64,000 bases of DNA, taken from the NCBI RefSeq assembly GCF_000430745.1, contig NZ_KE387231.1:26244-90243 (forward strand). Reading direction: 5' to 3'. Below, piece by piece: positions 16,756-26,203 of the stretch (its first letter is position 1; every line of letters begins with the position of its first letter). Both the position numbers and the translations under genes were made by a program. Source of the stretch: Fictibacillus gelatini DSM 15865 (GTDB taxonomy: Bacteria > Bacillota > Bacilli > Bacillales > Fictibacillaceae). The notes under the pieces were generated by a model, which was not told the origin of the DNA, made no database searches, and saw only the letters and a list, made by a program, of their open reading frames with translations.

Positions 16756-18228
16756 ATGGGGATTCGTACAGGCGAGCAGTATATCAACGGGCTGAAATCG
16801 AGAAGACCTGAAATCTGGCTTTCGGGTAGGAAAGTAACAGATATAGTTAATGAGGAGGTGTTCAGGCAACCGATCCTTGAAATCGCAAAGTTGTATGATA
16901 TGCAGCATGATCCAGAGTATCAGGATAAAATTACAACCATTTGTGAAGAAACCGGAGAAAGGGTGTCCAATGCATTTATCGTTCCAAAAAATTACGAGGA
17001 TTTAATGAGGCGAAGGGCATTGTTTGAAGCCTGGGCGGAATCAACGTTTGGGTTGATGGGGAGAACGCCGGACTTTTTGAATGTCACCGTTACCTCGATG
17101 GCTTCAAGCCCAGATTTCTTCGAACAATACAACCCGGAATGGGCAGAAAATATTCAAAACTATTATAAATATATTCGCGACAATGACCTTTTTTTAACCC
17201 ATGCTCTCATTAACCCGCAAAATGATCGGAGCAAGCCTTCTCATCAACAAAAAGACATGTTCACGCATTTAGGCGTTGTCGAAGAAACATCTGAAGGCCT
17301 GATCGTGCGGGGAACAAAAATGCTTGCGACATTGGCGCCGATTACGGATGAAGTGATCATTTACTCCTTCCCTGGTTTTAAGCCGGGTGATGAACGGTAT
17401 GCCTTGTCATTCGCGATCCCGATCGATTCTCCGGGACTTCGCATTTTATGCCGTGAACCGATGCAAAATGGAAAGCGGCCATTGTTCGACCATCCTCTTG
17501 CATCGCGTTTTGAGGAAATGGACGCTGTATTAGTATTTAATGACGTGCTTGTTCCGTGGAATCGGGTATTCATGTATAACAATATCGAAGCGGCGAATCA
17601 GCTTTATTCAAAAACAGGCTTAAGCCAGAACACACACCAAAATGGAGTGCGTGGACTTGTGAAACTTCGATTTGCCGCCCAGGTCGCTGCAAGATTGGCC
17701 GATGCCATCGGTGTAGACGGATACCTGAATGTGCAGACACAATTAGGCGAATTGATCCAGTCTGTAGAGACGATTCGAGCTTTGCTTCGCACGGCGGAAA
17801 TCGAATTTTCGGTCAACGAAAGAGGGGAAGCTATTCCGGCCAGTGTCCCGCTTGAGACGATTCGCGGAATTTTGCCGAGAGCTTACCCGCGTGCGATTGA
17901 AATAATCCAAACGATTGGCGCCGGCGGTCTCTTAATGTCACCGACTGGAAGCGATTTTGATCAGGTTGATTTGCGAGAAGACCTCGATAAATATTATGGT
18001 GGCCGTTCTGGAGTTTCGGCACTCGAACGGGTCCGGCTTTTTAAGCTAGCATGGGATTTATGCGGCGAAGCCTTTGGACAGCGGCTAGTCCAATATGAGC
18101 GCTATTATTCGGGAGATCCGGTTAGAAAGCTGGGCATGTTTTATATGAGTTACAAACAGAAACATTCATTTTCAATGGTCGATGAAGCGCTTGATGGAGT
18201 GCTTCAGGAGAAAACAGTAAGCCTGTAA
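16756..18228 (+). CDS. FADH2-dependent anthranilate 3-monooxygenase (HpaB family)
   Basis: Oxygenase component that should hydroxylate anthranilate to 3-hydroxyanthranilate using reduced FAD. The 490-aa length and fold motifs match the 4-hydroxyphenylacetate 3-hydroxylase (HpaB) family: [56 protein letters not shown] and the C-terminal YYGGRSGV. The substrate is assigned from the operon, which continues with 3-hydroxyanthranilate dioxygenase. A comparable enzyme is known for anthranilate breakdown in Geobacillus thermodenitrificans. No flavin reductase partner is encoded in the operon. TAGGAG lies upstream of ATG 16756. From family alone, a phenolic substrate would be equally possible. Confidence 0.8.
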   Translation: MGIRTGEQYINGLKSRRPEIWLSGRKVTDIVNEEVFRQPILEIAKLYDMQHDPEYQDKITTICEETGERVSNAFIVPKNYEDLMRRRALFEAWAESTFGLMGRTPDFLNVTVTSMASSPDFFEQYNPEWAENIQNYYKYIRDNDLFLTHALINPQNDRSKPSHQQKDMFTHLGVVEETSEGLIVRGTKMLATLAPITDEVIIYSFPGFKPGDERYALSFAIPIDSPGLRILCREPMQNGKRPLFDHPLASRFEEMDAVLVFNDVLVPWNRVFMYNNIEAANQLYSKTGLSQNTHQNGVRGLVKLRFAAQVAARLADAIGVDGYLNVQTQLGELIQSVETIRALLRTAEIEFSVNERGEAIPASVPLETIRGILPRAYPRAIEIIQTIGAGGLLMSPTGSDFDQVDLREDLDKYYGGRSGVSALERVRLFKLAWDLCGEAFGQRLVQYERYYSGDPVRKLGMFYMSYKQKHSFSMVDEALDGVLQEKTVSL

Positions 18229-18257
18229 ATCTTTTTTCTACGGAAGGAGAATTGAAA

Positions 18258-19004
18258 TTGATTGGCTCTGTCCATAAGATTGCCAAAATTCTTAATTGCT
18301 TTTCGAACGATGAACCGGTGTTAGGCAACCTGGAAATCGCTGAGAAACTGGGCATGAGCCCAAGCACCGTCCATCATTTGCTGAACACATTGTGTCAGGA
18401 AGGGATGCTCATTAAGGATAGCCAGAAAAAATACAGGTTAGGCTGGAAGTTGCTTGAATGGGGCAATCAGGTGATGTATCAACAGGACATTTTAAATGGG
18501 GCGCTTCCATTAGTAGAAGGGTTGGTCAGACGATTTTGCGGAACGGTCCACATCGGCATGTACGATGAAGGAGAAGTCATTTTTGTTTTGAAAGCGGCAT
18601 CAAAAGAAATAGAGGACATTGATACGCACGTCGGTGCAAGAAAACCGGCCTATTGCACAAGCACCGGGAAAGTGTTGCTTTCCTATAATCCTTCATTAGT
18701 CCAGGCGACAATTAGAAAAGGCTTAATTCGGAGGGCGCCGAACACGATCACGTGCCCCAACCGGCTGAAAATGGATCTAAATGAGTCCCGTCACCGCGGC
18801 TATTCGATAAGTGACAATGAGAACGAGCTCGGGCTTTATGGGATAGCTGCGCCGATCCGTTCATACACCGGACAGACCATTGCCGCCCTTAATCTGGTCG
18901 GCGAGCCTTCTTACATGCAGGGAAGGTACAGGCAGGAAATTTTGAAACATGTCGTACAAACAGCTGATCTTATTTCAAAGGAACTGGGATATATTCATGT
19001 TTAA
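18258..19004 (+). CDS. IclR-family regulator inside the anthranilate operon
   Basis: About 248 aa: an N-terminal winged helix (about 1-65, EIAEKLGMSPSTVHHLLNTL) and a C-terminal effector domain with the IclR pattern PAYCTSTGKVLLSY and RGYSISDNENELGLYGIAAPI. It is placed second in the operon, 30 bp after the oxygenase, so it is likely the pathway-specific sensor, perhaps of an aromatic intermediate. The start is TTG 18258 because AAGGAG lies 8 bases before it; TTG 18252 is only 2 bases from that site. Whether it activates or represses cannot be told. Confidence 0.87.
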   Translation: MIGSVHKIAKILNCFSNDEPVLGNLEIAEKLGMSPSTVHHLLNTLCQEGMLIKDSQKKYRLGWKLLEWGNQVMYQQDILNGALPLVEGLVRRFCGTVHIGMYDEGEVIFVLKAASKEIEDIDTHVGARKPAYCTSTGKVLLSYNPSLVQATIRKGLIRRAPNTITCPNRLKMDLNESRHRGYSISDNENELGLYGIAAPIRSYTGQTIAALNLVGEPSYMQGRYRQEILKHVVQTADLISKELGYIHV

Positions 19005-19036
19005 TAAAATTTTAATACAATCAGGAGGTTTATCAT

Positions 19037-19582
19037 ATGCCAGCAACGGAAACGTTACGTTCATTCAATTTGTTAAAGTGGATTGAAGAAAATAAAGAAT
19101 TATTGAAGCCGCCGGTCAACAATAAAGTTATCTGGCAAGATTCCGAATTCATCGCGATGATCATCGGCGGGCCGAATAAAAGGCGTGATTTTCATGTCGA
19201 TCCTTCTGACGAATTTTTTTACCAGATAAAGGGTGACTGTTATGTCGAAATTATGACGGAAGAAGGGGAACGGAAAGTCGTCACGGTCAAAGAAGGCGAC
19301 GTATTTATGCTGCCGGCCATGGTGCCGCATTCCCCTCACCGCGTAGCCGATACGTACGGCCTGGTCATTGAGCGGAAACGGAAGGAAGGGGAGCTTGAAG
19401 ACTTCGTCTGGTTTTGTGATAAATGCAATCACGAAATGCATCGTGTGACAGTTCAATTAAATGACATTGAAACACAGGTGAAGCAAGCGATTCATAGCTT
19501 TAATTCGAATGAACATATACGGACATGCCAAAAATGCGGGTATCAAATGCCGGAAACTGTAGGTGAATGGAAGTGCGAATAG
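19037..19582 (+). CDS. nbaC: 3-hydroxyanthranilate 3,4-dioxygenase
   Basis: Cupin Fe(II) enzyme opening the ring of 3-hydroxyanthranilate to 2-amino-3-carboxymuconate semialdehyde, 181 aa. Metal ligands fit the family: RRDFHVDPSDEFFYQ (His and Glu) and MVPHSPHRV (His). A rubredoxin-like second iron site is present as CDKC (about 136-139) and CQKC (about 168-171), typical of bacterial homodimeric enzymes. GGAGG lies before ATG 19037. The next gene starts inside its last codons. Confidence 0.95.
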   Translation: MPATETLRSFNLLKWIEENKELLKPPVNNKVIWQDSEFIAMIIGGPNKRRDFHVDPSDEFFYQIKGDCYVEIMTEEGERKVVTVKEGDVFMLPAMVPHSPHRVADTYGLVIERKRKEGELEDFVWFCDKCNHEMHRVTVQLNDIETQVKQAIHSFNSNEHIRTCQKCGYQMPETVGEWKCE

Positions 19583-20610
19583 ATTTCCATACCCATATCA
19601 TTCCGGAGAATTTCCCCGATTTTGAACAACAATACGGCGGCGGGCGTTGGCCAGTGCTGGAGAGGACGTGCACGTGCGGCGCACGCATTATGGTAGGCGG
19701 AAAAAACTTTCGCGATGTAACCGACCAGGTATGGTCTCCGAAGAAACGGATAGAGGATATGGATCGTGAAGGTGTAGACATCCAAGTGCTGTCTCCTATT
19801 CCGGTTACGTTTTCTTACTGGGCACCGGCAAATCGAGCGGCCGAAATGGCTAAAATCCAAAACGATTTTATAGCGGAGACAGTATCCGAACATCCAGAGC
19901 GCTTTGTCGGGCTTGGCACGGTTCCAATGCAGGACGGGCCGACCGCCATCAAAGAAATGGAACGTTGCATAAATGAACTGAACCTTCACGGGATTGAAAT
20001 CGGGACAAACGTTAACGGGAAGAATCTGGATGATCCGTCGTTCATTGACTTTTTTGAGATGGCGGAAAAATGGGAGGTGCCCATTTTTGTTCATCCGTGG
20101 GAGACGCTCGGCCGCGACCGTATGCCGCGCCATAATTTCATGTATACGATCGGCATGCCGAGTGAAACGGCGCTGGCGGCAGCGACCCTTATTTGGAGCG
20201 GCATGATGGAGAAATATCCGCTCTTGAAAATTTGTTTTGCCCACGGGGGAGGCTCCTTCCCTTACTTGCTTCCACGTCTTGACCAGGGCTGGAATGTTTG
20301 GCCGCATTTAAGGATGACGACACATCCGCCAAGCTTTTATGCAAAGCAATTTTTCTTTGATTCTTTAACCTATGATCCTATGAATATTCGCTATATGATT
20401 GAACGATTCGGGCACGAGAAATTATTCATGGGATCCGACTATCCATTCTTACTTCGCGAGATCGAGCCGGGAAAAGTCATTGATGAGACATTAGAACTTA
20501 CCGAAGAGCAGAAGAAAGCGATGCTAGGAGAAAATGCTGCGAAATTTTTATCAATCGAAAAGAAGAAAAGAGGTGTTGTGCTTGCAAATCGTACAAACGC
20601 CGGAGAGTAA
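19567..20610 (+). CDS. nbaD: 2-amino-3-carboxymuconate-6-semialdehyde decarboxylase (ACMSD)
   Basis: Zinc amidohydrolase-fold decarboxylase forming 2-aminomuconate semialdehyde, 347 aa. Metal and catalytic motifs follow ACMSD order: IDFHTHIIPE (HxH), FVHPWE (His), CFAHGGGSFPYLLPRL (catalytic His), and FMGSDYPF (Asp). ATG 19567 overlaps the dioxygenase stop by 16 bp, so expression is translationally coupled. GTG 19573 is an alternative start. The enzyme removes the unstable semialdehyde before it cyclises to quinolinate. Confidence 0.95.
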   Translation: MEVRIDFHTHIIPENFPDFEQQYGGGRWPVLERTCTCGARIMVGGKNFRDVTDQVWSPKKRIEDMDREGVDIQVLSPIPVTFSYWAPANRAAEMAKIQNDFIAETVSEHPERFVGLGTVPMQDGPTAIKEMERCINELNLHGIEIGTNVNGKNLDDPSFIDFFEMAEKWEVPIFVHPWETLGRDRMPRHNFMYTIGMPSETALAAATLIWSGMMEKYPLLKICFAHGGGSFPYLLPRLDQGWNVWPHLRMTTHPPSFYAKQFFFDSLTYDPMNIRYMIERFGHEKLFMGSDYPFLLREIEPGKVIDETLELTEEQKKAMLGENAAKFLSIEKKKRGVVLANRTNAGE

Positions 20611-21040
20611 ATTGCAAGAATTGGGGCTGGCATTGCCTCCGGTTCGCCCTTCTGTTGGCAACTATGTGAGCCGTGTAAGAGTCGGGAATCTATTATTTAC
20701 TGCAGGACAGGGGGTAGACCAATATCATGGGAAGATCGGCCGGGATCTGACGGTCGAAGAAGGCTATTTAGCGGCACGGCAATCGATGCTCAATCTATTA
20801 AGCGTTGTAAAGGACGAATTAGGCGAATTAAGTAAAGTGAAACGGGTCGTCAAAATTCTCGGTTTTGTAAACAGCGCGGAAGACTTCATTGACCAGCCGA
20901 AAGTGATGAACGGAGCTTCTGATTTATTGGTTCAAGTTTTTGGCGAAAAAGGTAGGCACGCCCGTTCAGCAGTAGGCATGGCACAGCTGCCGAATAATAC
21001 GGCGATTGAAATCGAGATGATACTTGAAATTGCAAAATAA
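20582..21040 (+). CDS. nbaF: 2-aminomuconate deaminase (RidA/YjgF family)
   Basis: A 152-aa RidA-superfamily member, slightly longer than housekeeping RidA and like the 2-aminomuconate deaminases of meta-cleavage pathways. Motifs are SRVRVGNLLFTAGQG, KRVVKILGFVNS and GRHARSAVGMAQLPNNTAIEIE. It should hydrolyse 2-aminomuconate to 4-oxalocrotonate and ammonia. The start is TTG 20582, chosen from AAGAGGTG about 8 bases upstream; it overlaps the ACMSD end by 29 bp. The family also includes enamine deaminases, so the substrate rests on operon context. Confidence 0.87.
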   Translation: MQIVQTPESKLQELGLALPPVRPSVGNYVSRVRVGNLLFTAGQGVDQYHGKIGRDLTVEEGYLAARQSMLNLLSVVKDELGELSKVKRVVKILGFVNSAEDFIDQPKVMNGASDLLVQVFGEKGRHARSAVGMAQLPNNTAIEIEMILEIAK

Positions 21041-21053
21041 AGGGGGCGAAATG

Positions 21054-22523
21054 ATGGGCACAGATGCTTTAGCCGAAAAAGTGACCATAAAAGATGCCAG
21101 GCTTTTTATTGATGGAGAATATGTTGATTCTATTTCCGGACAAACCTTTGAAACGATGAATCCCGCCACGAATGAGAAGTTAGCGGAAGTAGCCAAAGGC
21201 GATGCGGCGGATGTACAGCGGGCGATTGAGGTGGCCCAGAGGACGTTTGAAAGCGGAGTATGGAGCGGGATGCCCGTGGAAGAACGATCCGCTATTTTAT
21301 GCAAGATGTCGGATTTGATCATGGAAAAAGTAGATGAATTGGCCTACATTGAAGCGCTTGATGTCGGCAAGCCGATTAAAGAAAGCCGCAGTTTTGACAT
21401 TCCGCGCGCCGCTTCCAATTTCCGCTTTTTTGCCGAAATGGCCAAGTACGTCGTCCATGAGCACTATGATAAGCACAACATCATGTCTTATGCAAAATAT
21501 GCACCTGCAGGGGTGACAAGCCTCATTATACCGTGGAACCTTCCATTTATGCAGCTGACGTGGAAAGCGTCTGCGGCGCTCGCTGCGGGGAATACGGTAG
21601 TCGTCAAGCCGGCTTCATATACGCCACTGAGCGCCGTCATGCTTGGAGAAATCGCCAATGAAGCGGGGCTTCCCCCGGGTGTCTTAAATATTATTACTGG
21701 TCCTGGTAGCACGGCGGGAACGGCGATGACCACTCATCCGAATGTTCGACGCATTTCCTTTGTCGGGGAATCGAAAACCGGAAAAACAATTATGAAAAAT
21801 GCCGCCGAAAACTTGATCCCGGTCTCGCTCGAGTTAGGAGGGAAATCGGCGAATATCGTGTTTGACGACGCGGATTTAGACGAAGCGGTCAAAGGTTCAA
21901 TCGACGCCATTTACCGTAATCAGGGGGAAATTTGCCTGGCGGGCTCCAGGCTTCTCATTCAAGAAAGCATTTACGACCGGTTTCTTGAAAAGTTTGTGGA
22001 AGCGGTAAGGAAGATTAACGTCGGTGATCCGACTGATGAAGCGACAGATATGGGAGCGCTCGTTTCCGAAAGCCATTTAGAAACTGTCCATCAATATGTG
22101 GAGATAGGATTAGGCGAAGGTGCAAAACTTGCCTGTGGTGGCAAAAAGGTAGCCGGCCTTGAGAAAGGCAACTTTTACGAACCAACTGTTCTTTATGATG
22201 TGGATAATAAAATGCGTGTGGCTCAGGAAGAAATCTTTGGCCCTGTGCTTGTTGCGATCCCGTTTAAGACGGAAGAAGATGCGATCCGCATCGCTAACGA
22301 TTCAATTTATGGTCTGGCAGGCGTTGTCTGGACGAACGATATCAGGCGGGCACACCGGGTGACAGCCGCTGTAAATTCCGGGCTGCTCTGGATTAATTGC
22401 TGGTATATACGGGATTTACGGACGCCATTTGGCGGCAGCAAAGCGAGCGGGATCGGCCGTGAAGGCGGACGACACAGCTTTGAATTTTATACAGAGGCGA
22501 AGACCGTAACGATGAAATTATAA
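21054..22523 (+). CDS. nbaE: 2-aminomuconate-6-semialdehyde dehydrogenase
   Basis: NAD-dependent aldehyde dehydrogenase, 489 aa, oxidising 2-aminomuconate semialdehyde to 2-aminomuconate. ALDH motifs are present: NAD-binding PWNLPFMQLTWK and SFVGESKTGK, general base Glu in LELGGKSANIVF, nucleophile Cys in NQGEICLAGSR, and EIFGPVL. AGGGGGC lies 5-8 bases before ATG 21051/21054; I use the second. The specific substrate is assigned from its place between ACMSD/deaminase and the lower pathway. Confidence 0.9.
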   Translation: MGTDALAEKVTIKDARLFIDGEYVDSISGQTFETMNPATNEKLAEVAKGDAADVQRAIEVAQRTFESGVWSGMPVEERSAILCKMSDLIMEKVDELAYIEALDVGKPIKESRSFDIPRAASNFRFFAEMAKYVVHEHYDKHNIMSYAKYAPAGVTSLIIPWNLPFMQLTWKASAALAAGNTVVVKPASYTPLSAVMLGEIANEAGLPPGVLNIITGPGSTAGTAMTTHPNVRRISFVGESKTGKTIMKNAAENLIPVSLELGGKSANIVFDDADLDEAVKGSIDAIYRNQGEICLAGSRLLIQESIYDRFLEKFVEAVRKINVGDPTDEATDMGALVSESHLETVHQYVEIGLGEGAKLACGGKKVAGLEKGNFYEPTVLYDVDNKMRVAQEEIFGPVLVAIPFKTEEDAIRIANDSIYGLAGVVWTNDIRRAHRVTAAVNSGLLWINCWYIRDLRTPFGGSKASGIGREGGRHSFEFYTEAKTVTMKL

Positions 22524-22532
22524 AAATGGAAG

Positions 22533-22569
22533 AACCACGAATGGCTTTGACTTTGCCTTCGTGGTTTTT
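22533..22569 (+). terminator. Intra-operon hairpin after nbaE
   Basis: A 9-bp stem AACCACGAA with a 16-base loop and five T at its 3' side. It could partly reduce expression of the four lower-pathway genes or mark the seam of two joined modules. Confidence 0.6.
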
Positions 22570-22592
22570 CAAAAGGAAGGGAGAACGATTGA

Positions 22593-23372
22593 ATGCCATC
22601 CATTATCGAAGAATTAGCCGAAGAATTGCTTAAGGCGGAACTGTCAAAACAACCAATAGATCCGCTGACTACCCGTTATCGGGAGTTAACAGCCGACGAT
22701 GCTTATCGCATACAATTGGAAGCGGTAAAAAGAAGACTGAAAGACGGCAGAAAAGTTATCGGGAAGAAAGTAGGCTTGACGAGCAAAGCGATGCAAAAGA
22801 TGCTCAATGTTGACGAGCCGGATTATGGCCATTTGTTTGATGATATGAAAGTGAAGAGCGGGGAAACCGTTCAAATGAATTCAATGATAATGCCGAAAGT
22901 GGAGGCGGAAATCGGGTTTATTCTTGGAGCGGATTTATTTAAGCCAAACGTTACGTTTATTGATGTGATGATGGCTACCGAATTCCTGGTTCCTACACTT
23001 GAAATAATCGACAGCCGCATTTCGGACTGGAACATTAAACTGGAAGATACGGTTGCCGACAACGGCTCGTCCGCAAAAGTTGTAATTGGTGAACAACGTA
23101 GGGAGATGGCAGCACTTGATTTGAGGAGCACGAGCATGGTGCTTTTAAAAAATGGGGATGTGGCAGCAACTGGCGCCGGTGCGGCTGCGCTTGGACATCC
23201 GGCTCATGCCGTCGCCTGGCTTGCGAATAAGCTTTATGAATATGATATTCCGCTAAAAGCAGGTGAACTGATTTTACCTGGAGCGTTATCCGGGGCTATT
23301 GAAGTAGCGGCAGGCGACACCATTACCGCACAGTTTGGCTCTCTCGGTTCGGTGTCCGTTAGCTTTGAGTAA
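22593..23372 (+). CDS. nbaH: 2-oxopent-4-enoate hydratase
   Basis: Adds water to 2-oxopent-4-enoate to give 4-hydroxy-2-oxovalerate, 259 aa. It belongs to the MhpD/fumarylacetoacetase-like fold, seen as KKVGLTSKAMQKML, EAEIGFILG, ALEIIDSRI-like LEIIDSRISDWN and the C-terminal LPGALSGAIEVAAGD. It is a clear paralogue of the decarboxylase three genes later. Either of the two could be hydratase or decarboxylase by motif alone; I follow the usual closeness to acetaldehyde dehydrogenase. ATG 22593 follows AAGGGAG. Confidence 0.8.
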   Translation: MPSIIEELAEELLKAELSKQPIDPLTTRYRELTADDAYRIQLEAVKRRLKDGRKVIGKKVGLTSKAMQKMLNVDEPDYGHLFDDMKVKSGETVQMNSMIMPKVEAEIGFILGADLFKPNVTFIDVMMATEFLVPTLEIIDSRISDWNIKLEDTVADNGSSAKVVIGEQRREMAALDLRSTSMVLLKNGDVAATGAGAAALGHPAHAVAWLANKLYEYDIPLKAGELILPGALSGAIEVAAGDTITAQFGSLGSVSVSFE

Positions 23373-23390
23373 AAAGCGAGGTGAACTGCA

Positions 23391-24305
23391 ATGCGTAAAG
23401 TAAAAGCAGCCATTATCGGTTCAGGCAATATTGGAACGGATTTAATGTATAAGTTAGAGCGAAGTAATTGGGTTGAGTTGACAGCGATGATTGGAATTGA
23501 TCCGGAATCAGAAGGGTTAAAGCGGGCAAAGGAATCAGGCTATCAAATTTTTACCAATGGCATTCAAGGGTTAATTGATCACCCGGACATTGCGGACATC
23601 GCATTTGATGCGACATCGGCAAAAGCGCATGTAAGACACGCAAAAATATTAGATGAGTTAGGAACGTTGGCGATTGATTTAACGCCGGCGGCAATCGTCC
23701 CTTTTCTTTGTCCAGCAGTAAACTCCGGTAAAAAGGTAAAGGCGAAAAATGTCAATATGATTTCGTGCGGGGGACAGGCGACCATTCCGATCGTTTATGC
23801 CATTAATCGGGCAGCTGATGTCGCATATGCCGAGATTGTCGCAACGATCTCAAGCCGAAGCGCGGGTCCTGGTACTCGGGCAAACATCGATGAATTTACA
23901 ATTACAACACGCCGCGGGATTGAACAGGTAGGCGGGGCGGATAGAGGAAAAGCGATCATTATCCTCAATCCCGCTGAACCTCCAATCCTGATGCGCGATA
24001 CGATTTATTGTGAAGTAAAGAACATGGATGAAAAAGGCATCCGGCAATCAATTGAAGAAATGGTTAATAAAGTTCGGGAATATGTGCCTGGATATCGTTT
24101 AAAACAAGAGCCGTTATTTGACGGGAACCGTGTAACTGTTTTTTTGGAAGTGGAAGGCGCCGGCGATTATTTTCCTCCTTACGCCGGAAATCTGGATATT
24201 ATGACGGCCGCAGCTGTCCGAGTAGGAGAGGATTTCGCCCGTCAAATTTTACAATTAGATAGAACGGAAGATGAAGAAAGGGTTGAGACGCTTGAAACGA
24301 AATAG
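23391..24305 (+). CDS. nbaJ: Acylating acetaldehyde dehydrogenase
   Basis: Converts acetaldehyde, NAD and CoA to acetyl-CoA, 304 aa, as in the MhpF/DmpF family. Visible are the Rossmann start [17 protein letters not shown], and the catalytic Cys in [13 protein letters not shown] (about residue 126), which is the family signature. ATG 23391 follows GAGGTGA. In known systems it forms a channelled complex with the aldolase encoded next, and the 14-bp overlap of the two genes fits stoichiometric synthesis. Confidence 0.95.
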   Translation: MRKVKAAIIGSGNIGTDLMYKLERSNWVELTAMIGIDPESEGLKRAKESGYQIFTNGIQGLIDHPDIADIAFDATSAKAHVRHAKILDELGTLAIDLTPAAIVPFLCPAVNSGKKVKAKNVNMISCGGQATIPIVYAINRAADVAYAEIVATISSRSAGPGTRANIDEFTITTRRGIEQVGGADRGKAIIILNPAEPPILMRDTIYCEVKNMDEKGIRQSIEEMVNKVREYVPGYRLKQEPLFDGNRVTVFLEVEGAGDYFPPYAGNLDIMTAAAVRVGEDFARQILQLDRTEDEERVETLETK

Positions 24306-25317
24306 TGAGAAACCAATCAAGCTGACGGAAGTATGCCTCCGCGATGGAAGCCATACGATTGCCCACCAATTTACGGAAGAACAAGTGTACACTATCGCAA
24401 AAGCCCTCGATGAAGCAGGAATGCATTATATTGAAGTAAGCCACGGCGATGGATTGGGAGGTTCGACCATCCAGTATGGCCAATCGCTCGTCGATGAAAT
24501 GAAATTGATCGAGGCGGCAGTTCAGGCATGTAAACAGGCAACGGTTGCTGTGCTCTTGCTCCCGGGGATTGGGACGGTGCACGAATTAAAAAAGGCACGC
24601 GAGCTTGGGGCGGGATTGGTCCGAGTAGCGACACATGTTACAGAAGCGGACGTCTCCGCCCAACATATTTATTTGGCCCGTGAACTGGGAATGGAAGCGG
24701 TTGGCTTTTTAATGATGGCTCATTCAGCACCTGTCGAGAAGCTTGTCGAACAAGCAAAACTGATGGAGAGTTATGGAGCTGAGGCAGTGTATGTAACGGA
24801 TTCGGCCGGCACTCTGCTTCCGCATGAAGTCCGTGAACGAATGAGGGCGCTTAGAGCTTCGCTTGAGATTGAAATTGGGTTCCATGGCCATAACAATTTA
24901 TCAGTGGCCGTTGCAAACACCATAACGGCAATTGAAGAAGGCGCAACAAGAATCGATGGAAGTGTGCGCTGTTTAGGAGCAGGTGCCGGAAATACACAAA
25001 CGGAAGTGCTCCTTGCCGTGCTGCGCCGAATGGGGCTTGATACAGGGGTTAATTTATATCAAATGATCGATTTGGCGGAGGACATCATCGCCCCAATGCT
25101 GCCAAGGCCGCAGGAAATAGGAAAAGGAAGTTTGATTATGGGCTACGCAGGCGTCTATTCCAGCTTTTTGCTGCATGCTGAACGGGCGGGGAAACGATTC
25201 GGCATCGACCCGCGTGATATTTTAATCGAGTTAGGCAAAAGGAAAGTCGTCGGTGGACAGGAAGATATGATTTTGGATGTCGCCGCCGAACTTTCGAGAG
25301 CGAAAATGGAGGTTTAG
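24292..25317 (+). CDS. nbaI: 4-hydroxy-2-oxovalerate aldolase
   Basis: DmpG/MhpE-type HMGL-like aldolase splitting 4-hydroxy-2-oxovalerate into pyruvate and acetaldehyde, 341 aa. Motifs are [17 protein letters not shown] (metal and substrate Arg-Asp), TDSAGTLLP, and metal-binding [15 protein letters not shown]. The C-terminal communication domain that docks the dehydrogenase is present. The start is TTG 24292, with AAAGGG 9 bases upstream; in-frame ATG 24271 sits directly on GGAAG. Confidence 0.95.
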   Translation: MKRNSEKPIKLTEVCLRDGSHTIAHQFTEEQVYTIAKALDEAGMHYIEVSHGDGLGGSTIQYGQSLVDEMKLIEAAVQACKQATVAVLLLPGIGTVHELKKARELGAGLVRVATHVTEADVSAQHIYLARELGMEAVGFLMMAHSAPVEKLVEQAKLMESYGAEAVYVTDSAGTLLPHEVRERMRALRASLEIEIGFHGHNNLSVAVANTITAIEEGATRIDGSVRCLGAGAGNTQTEVLLAVLRRMGLDTGVNLYQMIDLAEDIIAPMLPRPQEIGKGSLIMGYAGVYSSFLLHAERAGKRFGIDPRDILIELGKRKVVGGQEDMILDVAAELSRAKMEV

Positions 25318-25322
25318 GGACG

Positions 25323-26108
25323 ATGATAACAAAAAGAACGGATAGAGAAATGATCGACTATCTTTTAGCGGCTGAGCAAGAAGTTCGGGAAGTTCATAAA
25401 CTGACCGACCAAAATCCTGAATTGACAATTAAGGAAGCATATGAACTGCAAAAGAAGCTGATCGACCGGAAAATCGCCGATGGAGCCAGAAGAATAGGGG
25501 TTAAGCTTGGTTTAACGAGCAAGGCGAAGCAACAGATGATGGGAATTAATGAAGCGATCTATGGGTATTTGTTGGACAATATGCTTAGTGTAGAATGGGA
25601 GCCGGTTGACTATAGACGTTTTATCCATCCGAAAGCCGAGCCGGAAATTGCTTTTTTAATGGGGGAAGATTTGCAAGGGCAGGATGTTACTGCTGCTGAT
25701 GTATTACGTGCTACGAAATATGTTGCGCCCGCCATTGAGATTATCGACAGCCGGTATAAAGACTTCAAGTTTACACTTGTCGATGTTGTTGCGGATAATT
25801 GTTCTTCTGCGCAATTTATAGTAGGAAGCAAATGGGTGTCTCCAGACTCCATTGATTTGGCGGAGATCGGGATGGTCATGTCTAAAAATGGAGAAGTGGC
25901 TACAGTTGGAGCGGGCGCTGCTGTGCTCGGGAATCCCGCTCAAGCCGTTGCCTGGGCGGTTAATAAGCTGGGGGAGCGTGGCGAAGGCTTGAAAAAAGGA
26001 GACATCGTCTTAAGCGGCGCTTTATCTGAAGCGGTCGCTTTTGAAGCGGGAGATTCATGTCTAGCTCAATTTGACGGTCTGGGCAGCGTTTCGTTCTTGT
26101 GCAAATAA
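25323..26108 (+). CDS. nbaG: 2-oxo-3-hexenedioate (4-oxalocrotonate) decarboxylase
   Basis: Removes CO2 from 4-oxalocrotonate to give 2-oxopent-4-enoate, 261 aa. It shows the hydratase/decarboxylase fold: GVKLGLTSKAKQQMMG, KAEPEIAFLMGEDL, PAIEIIDSRYKDFKF and LSGALSEAVAFEAGD. It is paralogous to the hydratase in the same operon. GGAGG lies 10 bases before ATG 25323. It ends the operon; no clear terminator is visible in the 95 bp to the next gene. Confidence 0.82.
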   Translation: MITKRTDREMIDYLLAAEQEVREVHKLTDQNPELTIKEAYELQKKLIDRKIADGARRIGVKLGLTSKAKQQMMGINEAIYGYLLDNMLSVEWEPVDYRRFIHPKAEPEIAFLMGEDLQGQDVTAADVLRATKYVAPAIEIIDSRYKDFKFTLVDVVADNCSSAQFIVGSKWVSPDSIDLAEIGMVMSKNGEVATVGAGAAVLGNPAQAVAWAVNKLGERGEGLKKGDIVLSGALSEAVAFEAGDSCLAQFDGLGSVSFLCK

Positions 26109-26203
26109 ATCAATCCCTGCCTGAAAAAAAGTTGAAACTTTTTAATTTCCCCTACGTAATAGTAGTCAAGAAGCGGTTTCTACTATAAGGGAGGAATTTG
26201 TAA

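Noticed and set aside
19543..20307. 254-aa minus-strand frame opposite ACMSD
   Set aside because: Shadow of a high-GC conserved gene; no ribosome site, and its protein has no recognisable pattern.
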